A stretch of DNA of 64,000 nucleotides from Candidatus Amarobacter glycogenicus (GTDB lineage Bacteria > Chloroflexota > Dehalococcoidia > Tepidiformales > Tepidiformaceae). Shown in pieces: positions 1-8,058 of the stretch. The notes below the pieces were generated by a model. The model had not been told where the DNA came from. It saw only the letters and a program-made list of their open reading frames with translations, and did not search any database. A program made the translations under genes and the position numbers. Within the stretch, counting starts at the first letter, position 1. Each line of letters begins with the position of its first letter. The stretch lies in NCBI GenBank assembly GCA_016719395.1, contig JADJZF010000010.1, positions 102,963 through 166,962 of the forward strand, read 5' to 3'.

Positions 1-20
1 AATGCCCCGGAAACACAAAT

Positions 21-40
21 CCCCGCCTCAATGAGCGGGG
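21..40 (-). terminator. Hairpin terminator-like structure
   Basis: CCCCGC (21-26) pairs with GCGGGG (35-40), and CTCA/TGAG inside extends the stem with one bulged C. Read on the minus strand the hairpin is followed by ATTTGTGTTT, a moderately T-rich tail. It would end minus-strand transcripts coming from the decayed thioesterase locus, although that reading frame stops about 370 bases upstream. No stability calculation was possible. Confidence 0.45.
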
Positions 41-409
41 TTCGGGAGGGGAGCGACGATGGCGCCAGGTAGCGCCTCAAGGGCTCCTTGCCTATCCGTA
101 CCGGCCACTCGGGTCCAGGCGGACGATGGGTGAAGACCGAACCATTCAAGCTCGACTTCCTTGCGGATAGCCGGCAAGCGGATCGTTGAGCTTCCGCGAC
201 CGGATGTCAACGAATTGGGTGAAATCGGTGCAAAGGCCGTTTAAACACTGATGTTTAACTTCCGGGCCGTTCGTCGCGGGGCCCAGGATAGAGTGGCCAC
301 TGCGCTTCGCGAGATCGCATATCGACCTGCCTTCTGGCTCGGAACGGCTGTAGTTCGCCCGGTCTTGACTGGCGCCAGAGCCGCTCGGAGTGCGGCGCAT
401 CGCAACGTC
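41..409. other. Region without recognisable gene
   Basis: No reading frame here gives a recognisable protein, and I see no tRNA, riboswitch or repeat. It is the 3' flank of the decayed hotdog gene. A 60-codon minus-strand frame (28-210) is open, but its translation is Arg/Pro-rich with no motif, so I do not call it. Confidence 0.4.
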
Positions 410-1323
410 TCAGGACTTGGACGCTGGCTGGCTGGACTTCTTCCATTCGTCTGGCATCGGGATCACCAGCCACGTGCCTTCGCAAACCACGTAGGGCGTC
501 CCCGCTTCATCGAACAGTCCGGCGGCGCCAAACATCTTCCGCCCTTCTATCCCGTCGGGGGTACCCAAAACCCGGTATGCCCTGCCGTCCAGCGGTGCGG
601 GCCTGAGCAGGTAGTAGTCGAGCGACCCCGTGATGTAGGCCTTGTCCTCGGCCGACAGCCGCTTCTGGAAGTCGCGGTCGGCACTGAAGCAGATCCCGGT
701 CGAGCAGTCCGTCGCGGCCACCGCGATCGGCCAGGCGAGGTGGCCTTCGGCATCCCGGTGACTGGCTTCTGCCACGAACGGCGAGGCGATGACGTCGGGA
801 GCGACTCGCCAGCCCGGGAGGAACAGTCCGCCGAGGTCTCGCGGCCGCGAACAGCCGTAGCAAGTCGGTTCCACCCAGTTTGGGTCCGGATCCTCATCCG
901 CGATCGACTTACCCTGGCACTCCGCTCCGCTCACTGCGGCCATGCGCGCGACGGCTTGGCGGAGGCGTTCGAGAGGCCCTGGACTGTGAGAGGTTCGCCA
1001 GTCTCGACCGTGCCGGTGACCGCTGGCACCTCCCCGTCGAGGATCTGCACGCTGCCGTTACCGCCATCCTAGGCTACCGACGCATCCAGCGGTGCGTTCA
1101 GCGGCACCGGTCGCTGGAGTCGTCCTGTTATGCGGCGTAACGGCGCGCCCGGTGCGGCGCTGTTCCGCTGCGCAACGCAACCGAGCGCGGCCACCGCGGC
1201 CCCTCCCTGCGCCCGCCCCTTGGGGCCTTGCAGCACTTCCGGGAATCGAAGGGCCGGGGCGCCGGGGCCACCGCCGACCGTTCGGACGAGACTGCCAGGA
1301 TCACAAAGGGCACAGACGTGCAT
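410..1323 (-). pseudogene. Hotdog-fold thioesterase-like gene, broken by a stop and a frameshift
   Basis: Three pieces join into one PaaI/acyl-CoA-thioesterase-like protein. The first (1323 to 1069) has a GPKGRAQGG segment, then RPVPLNAPLD, and ends at an in-frame TAG (1069-1071). The same frame continues directly with DGGNGSVQILDGEVPAV, as expected inside a hotdog domain. Near 975-985 the homology moves to another frame (GPLERLRQAV), which runs through a CYGC motif and a WPIAVAATDC segment to the stop at 410. The largest intact part is 177 codons (943-410). Reading across both lesions restores a plausible protein of about 300 residues. This is either a decaying gene or two sequence errors. 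The family assignment rests on the order of conserved segments, not on a search. Confidence 0.6.
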
Positions 1324-1392
1324 CGCTCGATTCTCCCCACGAATATTCGAGCGGCATAATACGGAACCGCCGGGCCGTCGGAAACGCCAGAC

Positions 1393-1812
1393 CTAGCGCG
1401 GCTTCATCGCCTCGTCCCAGAAGTCCCGCCGCAGCAGCTCCAGCGAAAGCCCAAGCGGGTTCTTCGGATGCATCCACGCGATGTCATCCTCGCCGCCGCC
1501 CTGGCTGCCGGTCATTCGACCGCCCGCAGCATCGATCGAGTCCGACGCCCCGTGAACGTCCGGGACGGTGAAACCGATCGAATCGATCCCTTCCCCTCGC
1601 TTCTCGATGAGCTGCGCGAGTGGGCTATCGGGGCTCGCGGGCGCGATGATCTCCATCACCAGCCCGCCCAGTTGGACCATCGCCATCTGTCCGAACGAGA
1701 TCGGCGCGCTGGCCCGGAGTACCTTCGCCCCGAGGACACCGGTCGCGTAGTCCACAGCCGCGTCCAGGTCGCGGACGCGCAGGTTGATCTTGGCGAAAGC
1801 CATTTCGGTCAT
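1393..1812 (-). CDS. VOC (glyoxalase/bleomycin-resistance) superfamily protein
   Basis: A 139-residue single-domain protein of the vicinal oxygen chelate superfamily. It shows the paired beta-alpha-beta-beta-beta pattern: an N-terminal INLRVRDLDAAVDYATGVLG segment, a central strand ending in EII, and a C-terminal GFTVPDVHGA...NPLGLSLELL half. Members bind a divalent metal and act as lyases, isomerases or dioxygenases; the substrate cannot be read from sequence. An upstream GGAGG favours the ATG at 1812 (six-base spacer) over the ATG two codons earlier, which touches the GGAGG. It lies alone on the minus strand between the thioesterase relic and a membrane protein gene. Confidence 0.75.
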   Translation of the reverse strand: MTEMAFAKINLRVRDLDAAVDYATGVLGAKVLRASAPISFGQMAMVQLGGLVMEIIAPASPDSPLAQLIEKRGEGIDSIGFTVPDVHGASDSIDAAGGRMTGSQGGGEDDIAWMHPKNPLGLSLELLRRDFWDEAMKPR

Positions 1813-1846
1813 GAACATCCTCCGGGATGGGGACTCTGACCGAATG

Positions 1847-2536
1847 CTACGGGATCGCCAGCGTCACGTTCACCGGCGCGCCTGGGCTGTCGCCCACGGT
1901 GTGTCCCGTTGCGTAGTACGCACCATTGTAGACGACCGAAATGGCCGCCCCGACGCGGTTGGCGCAGCCTTCTGGCCCGGCGAAGTAGTCCACGCGGTAG
2001 CCGCCGGCAGCCGTCGTAGGGCGCGTCGGGCCGACCACGCCGTCGAACGCGAGGCTCACGGCAGTGTTCGCCGGCGCCGGCGCCCCGCCGATCGTGAAGA
2101 TGCCTATCACGCTGTTCGGCGGTGAATTCGAACTGCTGTTCGGGCAGTAGTCACCCCCTGCCACCACGGGCGGCGGTGTCGGCTCGGGCGTGGCTGTCGG
2201 CTCCGGTGCAGGCGCTCCCGTGCCTCCTCCACCGCCGGTGTTCGTGTCTGTGGCCGGCCGGGTCGTCGCCGTGGGGCTGGGAGAAGCCGTCTCGGTCACG
2301 GTCGGCGATGCCGTCGCGCTCGGTGAGGGCGTCGCCGTCCGCGTCGGGCTTGGAGTCGTAGCAGGCCGCGCCGTCGGACTTGGCTCGTCTCCGGCGTCCG
2401 CGGTCCGGGATCCGCCACCGTCACCCGTCAGGAACCAGATCCCACCGCCCGCCATAGCCATGCCGAGGATGCCCAGGAGCGCCCAGCCCATCGCCTGGCG
2501 TGCAGGGGTGCGGAAAAACGACTGAATCCAGCTCAT
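1847..2536 (-). CDS. Membrane-anchored protein with Thr/Pro/Ser-rich stalk
   Basis: A 229-residue protein in three parts. A short cytoplasmic N-terminus and one membrane segment (about residues 16-37, ending GGGIWFLTG) are followed by a low-complexity stalk of about 80 residues made of Thr, Pro, Ser and Ala (TPSPTRTATPSPSA-like). A C-terminal domain of about 100 residues (from NSVIGIFTIGG) looks like a small extracytoplasmic beta-sandwich. The build resembles the zinc-ribbon protein at 17275-18123, which also has a stalk and a small beta-rich tip, but this one lacks the ribbon. Probably displayed outside the membrane. Function unknown. Confidence 0.65.
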   Translation of the reverse strand: MSWIQSFFRTPARQAMGWALLGILGMAMAGGGIWFLTGDGGGSRTADAGDEPSPTARPATTPSPTRTATPSPSATASPTVTETASPSPTATTRPATDTNTGGGGGTGAPAPEPTATPEPTPPPVVAGGDYCPNSSSNSPPNSVIGIFTIGGAPAPANTAVSLAFDGVVGPTRPTTAAGGYRVDYFAGPEGCANRVGAAISVVYNGAYYATGHTVGDSPGAPVNVTLAIP

Positions 2537-2609
2537 CGCGAACTAATGTACTGGCAGTCCGCCATTCGGTCGCCATCGTGCCAAAACTCGCGGTTAAGCA
2601 TCCGCACGG

Positions 2610-3665
2610 CTAGACCAGCCAGTGGTCGATCGGCTTCGCGTAGTCGCTCCGGAACGGCAACCAGGTGCGCCGCCCCGTCCTCGCGGATTCATACGCTGCG
2701 CAGACGATCTCCAGTACCTTTCGGCCGTCTTCCCCGCTCGAACGCAGCTCGGTCTTGCCTGCCACCACATCGGCGAAGTGCTGCAGCTCCTGCGGAAACC
2801 CGAACTGCCAGGCCTCCTCGTACATGGGGTACTGCCACCCCGGCTGGCCCGCCGCGCTGCCTGCCGCTTCTTCATCGGCCGCGGTGTACATCGAGATCGC
2901 CGGTCCGCGTTCGAGGTTCGCCACGAGCCGTCCCTTCGGGCCGTACACCTCGAGGTAATCGTTGCCGCCCGGCATCGCCCAGGAGTTCTCCGCGATACCC
3001 ATCGCACCATCGGGAAAGTGCAGGATGACGGTCGAGTGATCTTCGCCCATCCCCTTTTCGGCGTGCGCGTAACGGCCCATTGTCGCCGTCACTGCCTCGG
3101 GCCAGCCGCCCATGATCCAGCAGATTGCGCTGATGCTGTGGCAGCCCATGTCCATCATCACGCCGCCCCCGGCGCGCGAGACATCCCAGAACCATGGAGA
3201 GTATGGCCCGCCATGGCACTGTGCCTGCTTCACCAGGAACGGAGTCCCCACCCGGCCGCGCGCCGTCAGCTCCTTCACACGCTGGTACATGGGCACGAAA
3301 AGCAGGTTCTCGGCGTACATCAAGGTCGTGCCGTGGTGCCGGCAGGCTTCGACCATCGCATCTGCCTGGGCGAGGCTCATCGCGAGCGGCTTTTCGCAAA
3401 GCACGTGCTTCCCGTTGTTGGCAGCCGTAATCGTCATCAGGGCGTGGAGGTCGTTCGGCGCTGCAATCGCGACCGCGTCGATCGGCCCGTTCGCGACCAT
3501 TTCGCGCCAATCGGCGTAATGCGCGCCGATCCCCCATCGCCCGGCGAACTGCTCCGCCGTGTTTGGCGAGGCGACCGCGGTCACTTCAATGCCGTCTACC
3601 TGCCCGAGGGAATGGCAGTAGAGATTGCCGATGAACTGGGAACCGATGAGTCCGAGGCGGAGCAT
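2610..3665 (-). CDS. Gfo/Idh/MocA family NAD(P)-dependent oxidoreductase
   Basis: A 351-residue sugar or cyclitol dehydrogenase-type enzyme. The N-terminal Rossmann fold starts at once with LRLGLIGSQFIG (GxxGxxxG dinucleotide loop). The hallmark EKPLAMSLAQAD follows near residue 98, with the Lys that contacts cofactor and substrate. The C-terminal alpha/beta domain carries GGGVMMDMGCHSI, where the HxxxD-type catalytic His usually lies. The frame is open far upstream, but the ATG at 3665 gives the normal N-terminus. It is the last gene of a minus-strand operon (HAD phosphatase, MFS transporter, this gene; 17-base gap), suggesting oxidation of an imported sugar-like substrate. Confidence 0.85.
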   Translation of the reverse strand: MLRLGLIGSQFIGNLYCHSLGQVDGIEVTAVASPNTAEQFAGRWGIGAHYADWREMVANGPIDAVAIAAPNDLHALMTITAANNGKHVLCEKPLAMSLAQADAMVEACRHHGTTLMYAENLLFVPMYQRVKELTARGRVGTPFLVKQAQCHGGPYSPWFWDVSRAGGGVMMDMGCHSISAICWIMGGWPEAVTATMGRYAHAEKGMGEDHSTVILHFPDGAMGIAENSWAMPGGNDYLEVYGPKGRLVANLERGPAISMYTAADEEAAGSAAGQPGWQYPMYEEAWQFGFPQELQHFADVVAGKTELRSSGEDGRKVLEIVCAAYESARTGRRTWLPFRSDYAKPIDHWLV

Positions 3666-3682
3666 TCCGCGATTGTGGCTGC

Positions 3683-5014
3683 CTAAGAAGGTGCTGTCGA
3701 TTCGCGCGCCGGTACCAACCCGCCGGCTCGCATCGGCTTCTTGATGAACAGCAGTAGGACCGCTGCGGCCAGGTTCATCCCCGCGACGGCGAGCAGCGCG
3801 CCGTCGTAGTCGCCGACGCGGTCCACGTACATCGAGACCAGCAGGGGGGCGCCCGCCCCCAGGAAGAGTGAGAACGGCAGCCCAGCGCTGCGCACCGAGC
3901 CGAGGTGGCGTCTGCCGAAGAATGTTGCCCAGATCAGTTCCTGCAATGGGATCATTCCGCCCCAACCGAACCCCAGGAGGAGAAACCCTCCCCAGATGAT
4001 AGGGTCGTTATGGGCCTTCACGGAGGTCGTGATGACGATCAGCGAGACACCGGTGATGACCGCACTGATCGAGGCAAGCCGCTTTGGGTCCGTCTTGTCC
4101 ATCAACAGCCCCCAGAACGGCTTGGAGATCAGCGCGGGGATGGACGCGAGGGTGATCATGAACGCCGCCGTCGAGCGGCTGTACTCCGCGTCAGTCATGA
4201 ACGGGATCGTGTGCAACAGCATGACGCCGATGGTTAGACCGAACATCCCGAACGCGAAGACCAGCATGTAGAACGAAACGGTCCGCAGGGCCTCTTGCCG
4301 CGTCAGCGATGACGCGAAGTCCGCGGTGGCTTTCATCCCCCCACCGGATGCCACGTCCTCCGGCGACTTCCCATCCGGGTGGAGCCCGTAGTCTTCCGGG
4401 GCGCGCCGCATCACCATCGATATCGGAATGATCAGCACAGCCGCACCGATGCCCATCCAGCGCCAGCCCCAGCGCCAGCCCCATTCATCGATCACGGCCG
4501 TCATCACGGGAGTCAGGAGCACCCCGGCGAAGGAAACGCCCATCGAAGCCAGTGCCACTGCGAGGCCGCGTTTCTCGACGAACCATTTGGAAAGTGTCAC
4601 GTTAACGACGAGGTTCCCGATCATCGCCGCGCCGATCGTCATCGCCATCCCGTTCAGGGCGATCCACTGCCACAACGACTGCACATAGCTCATGGAGAAG
4701 AGCGATGTCGACAGGATCACGATGCCAACCAGCATCAACTTCCGGCCGCCGTTGCGGTCCACATGTCCACCGATGAAGAAGCCCGTGAACGCCATGATCA
4801 CCTGGGCTAGCGTCCGCGACAGCGTGAATTCCGATCGGGTCCAGTCCAGTTCCGTCGTCATCGGCTTCAGAAACGCGCCGACGACGTAGTTCTGCGAGCC
4901 AACGGCGACGAATTGGGCGACGAACGCAGCGCCGATCAGCCAGTACCCGTAATAGATACGGCGCGAGGCGTTTTCTGCACTCGCCCCGCCCGCAGACGCT
5001 ATTTCATGCCCCAT
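3683..5014 (-). CDS. Major facilitator superfamily transporter
   Basis: A 443-residue inner-membrane transporter with 12 predicted membrane segments. The first begins near YYGYWLIGAAFVAQF, and a motif A-like loop (GGHVDRNGGRKLM) sits between segments 2 and 3. A large central loop follows MRRAPEDYGL. The opening and the LSxTLAQ region recall the monocarboxylate/oxalate:formate branch (MCT/OFA type), so an organic anion is a reasonable substrate guess. It lies 67 bases downstream of the HAD gene and 17 bases upstream of the Gfo/Idh/MocA gene, so the three are probably co-transcribed. Substrate not determined by sequence. Confidence 0.85.
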   Translation of the reverse strand: MGHEIASAGGASAENASRRIYYGYWLIGAAFVAQFVAVGSQNYVVGAFLKPMTTELDWTRSEFTLSRTLAQVIMAFTGFFIGGHVDRNGGRKLMLVGIVILSTSLFSMSYVQSLWQWIALNGMAMTIGAAMIGNLVVNVTLSKWFVEKRGLAVALASMGVSFAGVLLTPVMTAVIDEWGWRWGWRWMGIGAAVLIIPISMVMRRAPEDYGLHPDGKSPEDVASGGGMKATADFASSLTRQEALRTVSFYMLVFAFGMFGLTIGVMLLHTIPFMTDAEYSRSTAAFMITLASIPALISKPFWGLLMDKTDPKRLASISAVITGVSLIVITTSVKAHNDPIIWGGFLLLGFGWGGMIPLQELIWATFFGRRHLGSVRSAGLPFSLFLGAGAPLLVSMYVDRVGDYDGALLAVAGMNLAAAVLLLFIKKPMRAGGLVPARESTAPS

Positions 5015-5081
5015 GAATCGTTACCCACTGATGAAGTGCTTGCCCGAGTCTACACGCGCGCCATCACTGCGCTATCGTCGC

Positions 5082-5765
5082 TCAACCCAGCAGGATCTTC
5101 AGCACCTCTGGTGTGTTCCCAAGGTCGGCAAGTGCAAACTCTGCGCCTGCTTCGCGCAGCTGTTCCGGCGAGTACCGGCCGGTGCCTACGCCCAGCGCTC
5201 GCGCCCCCGCCAGGTGCGCTGCGTCGATATCGAGCGGGGTGTCGCCAAGCACGATCACCCCGGCACTGCCGGCCGCCAATCCGAACTTTGTCTCCAACTC
5301 GGCAATGCCGTCGCGCACCAGTTCAGCGCGGACGGTATGCCGGTCTCCGAATCCTCCGCCCGCGAAGTGCTCCCAGAGGCCGAAGTGCCGGAGCTTGTGC
5401 GCCGCTCCCCGCCGAAGGTTTCCTGTCGCCAGCCCGACCACCGCATCCTCGTCCGCGAGCGCGCCAAGCAATTCGCGGACGCCCGGGAGCACGACCCCAC
5501 CCTTCTCCGCGAGACGGCCCGGGAGATGGTCGAGATAACTCTCCGCGATCCGCTCGAAATGTGAACTCAGGTCTCTTCCACCAAGCCCGTGACGTTCGAG
5601 GCACTCGTTGAAGATGCCATGGTCGGTCCGGCCGTCGAACACCATCCCTTCGGTCGCTTGCTCGATTCCGAACTGCTGGCGAAACGCCGCATCCATCGCT
5701 CCGCGGCCCGCGCCGTCGGTGCGTACCATCGTCATATCGATGTCGAAGAGGAGTATCCGGGGCAT
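5082..5765 (-). CDS. HAD-superfamily hydrolase (phosphoglycolate phosphatase-like)
   Basis: A 227-residue haloacid dehalogenase-type phosphatase. Motif I is FDIDMTMVR (the nucleophile Asp is the first D, the acid/base Asp the second). The cap domain follows, then motif II GLATGN, and motif IV GDTPLDIDAA binds Mg. The frame extends upstream, but MPRILLFDID at 5765 is the normal start for the family. It opens the minus-strand operon with the MFS and Gfo/Idh/MocA genes. The plus-strand aldose 1-epimerase begins only 59 bases away, so the two share a short divergent promoter region. Confidence 0.82.
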   Translation of the reverse strand: MPRILLFDIDMTMVRTDGAGRGAMDAAFRQQFGIEQATEGMVFDGRTDHGIFNECLERHGLGGRDLSSHFERIAESYLDHLPGRLAEKGGVVLPGVRELLGALADEDAVVGLATGNLRRGAAHKLRHFGLWEHFAGGGFGDRHTVRAELVRDGIAELETKFGLAAGSAGVIVLGDTPLDIDAAHLAGARALGVGTGRYSPEQLREAGAEFALADLGNTPEVLKILLG

Positions 5766-5824
5766 GCATCCAGTGTAACCCGGCACTTGTCCCAGGCATC
5801 GCTCGGCGCGCACGATTCGCTCCG

Positions 5825-6706
5825 GTGGCGATCGAACTCCGCGCATCCGGCGCCCGCGCCCTCATCGAACCTCGCTACGGCGGGCGTATCCACCAGCTCT
5901 TCGTGGAAATCGACGGTCGCGAGGAACCACTCCTGTTCGCGCCGCCCGAGCCGGCCATGTACGCGCGCGAGCCGTTCGCCGGCGGCTGCTACCCCATGGC
6001 CCCTTGGCCGAACCGGATTCGCGGCGGGAGGTTCTTCTGGGCTGGACGGGAGTACGCCGTTCCCCTCGATGCGGCCGGCCAGGCGCTCCACGGGCTTGCA
6101 TTTGACCAGCCGTGGCAGGTGGTGGCTCGGGCCGGACGGGTTGTGGAAATGGTGTGCGGTTTCGGTGCCGGCTGGCCGTGGGAGGGCCGGGCATGGCAGC
6201 GAGTTGAACTCGGCCCAGGCTATCTCGCACTAAAGCTCGAGGTCCGTTCGGCCAGGGAAGCGTTCCCCGCTGGCTGCGGATGGCACCCGTGGTTTCGCCG
6301 CGATGTGGCAGGTTCCCGGGATGTTGGGCTTGCCGTCCCGGCCGGTAACCGGTATGTGCTCAGAGACCACCTGCCAACCGGCGAACTCGCCACGCCCTCG
6401 GGTGATTTCGCGCTCGAGGGTGCCCCGCTCGGCGCCCGGCGTTTGGATGACTGCTACACCGGCTTTCAGACCCCCGCTGCGAGAATCGATTGGGACCGGC
6501 TCTCGCTCACCGTCGCCTTTGCCTGCCCGCGGCCGCATCTCCAGGTCTATACGCCTCCGCAGGCGTTCTGCGTTGAACCCCAGACATGTCCCCCCGATGC
6601 CTTCAACCTCTCTGCAGGCGCTACACCGTCTTCTGAAGGAGCGGACTTTGCCGCGCCGGGCCGCCCGCTCTCGCTCACATCTCGCTGGACCTGGGCTTTG
6701 CGCTAG
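5825..6706 (+). CDS. Aldose 1-epimerase family protein
   Basis: A 293-residue beta-sandwich epimerase of the galactose mutarotase family, which interconverts alpha and beta anomers of aldoses. Family signposts are PMAPWPNRIRGGRF (substrate-binding Asn and Arg), LHGLAFDQPW with the catalytic His, GWHPWF with the second His, DDCYTG, and a C-terminal FCVEPQTCPPDAFN carrying the catalytic Glu. It starts with GTG at 5825. Divergent from the HAD/MFS/Gfo operon, which also looks sugar-related, so the two may serve one sugar pathway. Confidence 0.85.
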   Translation: MAIELRASGARALIEPRYGGRIHQLFVEIDGREEPLLFAPPEPAMYAREPFAGGCYPMAPWPNRIRGGRFFWAGREYAVPLDAAGQALHGLAFDQPWQVVARAGRVVEMVCGFGAGWPWEGRAWQRVELGPGYLALKLEVRSAREAFPAGCGWHPWFRRDVAGSRDVGLAVPAGNRYVLRDHLPTGELATPSGDFALEGAPLGARRLDDCYTGFQTPAARIDWDRLSLTVAFACPRPHLQVYTPPQAFCVEPQTCPPDAFNLSAGATPSSEGADFAAPGRPLSLTSRWTWALR

Positions 6707-6819
6707 CGGCACGCGCTCCCTGAGCGCACGCGGTTCGGCAGTCCAACATTTCCCGAAATGCTTTCGAACCCTTTTCGCGTTTGTTAGGCTACCGCAATCC
6801 CCAGACATCGAGCCGCACG

Positions 6820-8046
6820 ATGACACAGCAACAGACCCCTCCCACCCTTGGCATGGGCCTCTCTCCCGCGAACCCCGAGTACCAGAGGGATCCGTTCACC
6901 CTCCTCGATGATGTCCGCGAGCAAGGCCGCGCCGTCTATGACGAACTGTTCGGGCGCTACATTGTTGGCCGCTTCGAGGATGTCCAGCAGATTCTCAACG
7001 ACCGCGATCTGAACGTGGACCCGCGGAAGGCCGACGAATCCAGCTTCATGGCGAACTTCCGGCGCCGGTTCACCGATGACACCCGCGAGCCCTCTATGCT
7101 CTTCCTCGACCCACCCGACCACGATCGCCTCCGCGGCCTCGTGACCAGGGCCTTCACTCCCCGCTCCATCGAACAAATGCGGGGCCGCATCGGCGAAATC
7201 GCCAACGAACTGATAGATAAGGTCGAAGGACAGTCTTCCTTCGACCTCATGCAGGCGTTCTGTCAGCCCTACCCCACCATCGTCATCGCCGAAATGCTCG
7301 GCGTTGACCCGAACGATCAGGCCGACTTCAAGCGTTGGACCGACGACGGCGTCGCCGCCGGCTTCGACCCGTTCGCCGGCGAGGAGAAGCAGCAGCGGGC
7401 GAAGGTGGCCCGCGAACAGCTCGAGACCTACCTGCGCAAAGCCATCGCCGAGCGCCGCGCCGAACCCAAAGACGACCTCATCACCGCCCTCCTCCACGCC
7501 GAAGACGAGGGAAACTTCTTCAACGACGAAGAGGTCGTTTCCATGGTCGCCCTCCTGCTTGGCGCCGGGAACGTCACTACCACGGACCTGCTTGGCAACG
7601 GCCTGAAGAACCTGCTTCAGCAGCCGGACCAGGTCCAAATCCTCCGGGAAAACCCTTCACTCATCACGAACGCCATCGAAGAGATGCTTCGCTACGAAGG
7701 CCCGGTCACCTTCACCGGCCGCATCGCTGTCGACGACCGCGAGTTGGCCGGCTGCCCGATGCACAGGGGCCAATCCGTCACCCTGGCCATCGGTGCCGCC
7801 AACTACGACCCCCGCCTCCACAAGGACCCGCACAAGTTCGACGTCACCCGCGAAGACATCGACCACCTCGCCTTCGGCGGCGGCCGCCGTTACTGCCTCG
7901 GCGCCCCCCTCGCTCGGCTCGAAGCCCAGATCGGGCTCGAGACGCTCCTCGCCCGCTTCCCGAACCTCCGCATGCCGGAACAGGAGCTGGTCTGGAAGAC
8001 GGTCCCGGGCTTCCGCGGCCTCGAGAAGCTGATCGTCGAGGTCTAG
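6820..8046 (+). CDS. Cytochrome P450
   Basis: A 408-residue soluble bacterial P450. The heme loop FGGGRRYCLG places the axial thiolate at Cys359. The K-helix ExxR motif is in EEMLRYEGP, and the substrate-access region has FLDPPDHDRLR. The I-helix reads GAGNVTTTD: the Asp/Glu normally found before the proton-relay Thr is Val252. A TTG further upstream is in frame, but the ATG at 6820 gives the usual MTQQQ-type leader. No ferredoxin or reductase lies beside it, so partners must come from elsewhere. The stop codon lies inside a hairpin shared with the convergent CoA-transferase gene. Confidence 0.93.
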   Translation: MTQQQTPPTLGMGLSPANPEYQRDPFTLLDDVREQGRAVYDELFGRYIVGRFEDVQQILNDRDLNVDPRKADESSFMANFRRRFTDDTREPSMLFLDPPDHDRLRGLVTRAFTPRSIEQMRGRIGEIANELIDKVEGQSSFDLMQAFCQPYPTIVIAEMLGVDPNDQADFKRWTDDGVAAGFDPFAGEEKQQRAKVAREQLETYLRKAIAERRAEPKDDLITALLHAEDEGNFFNDEEVVSMVALLLGAGNVTTTDLLGNGLKNLLQQPDQVQILRENPSLITNAIEEMLRYEGPVTFTGRIAVDDRELAGCPMHRGQSVTLAIGAANYDPRLHKDPHKFDVTREDIDHLAFGGGRRYCLGAPLARLEAQIGLETLLARFPNLRMPEQELVWKTVPGFRGLEKLIVEV

Positions 8047-8058
8047 GCCACGCCTAGA
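8042..8058. terminator. Bidirectional hairpin overlapping two stop codons
   Basis: TCTAGGC (8042-8048) and GCCTAGA (8052-8058) form a perfect 7-bp stem with a CAC loop. The TAG of the P450 (8044-8046) and the TAG of the convergent CoA-transferase (8054-8056) both lie in the stem. It could separate the two convergent transcripts. The T-tracts are weak on both sides. Confidence 0.5.

Noticed and set aside
251..1072. A 273-codon plus-strand open frame
   Set aside because: It is antisense to the hotdog relic, has Arg/Pro/His-rich composition and no motif.
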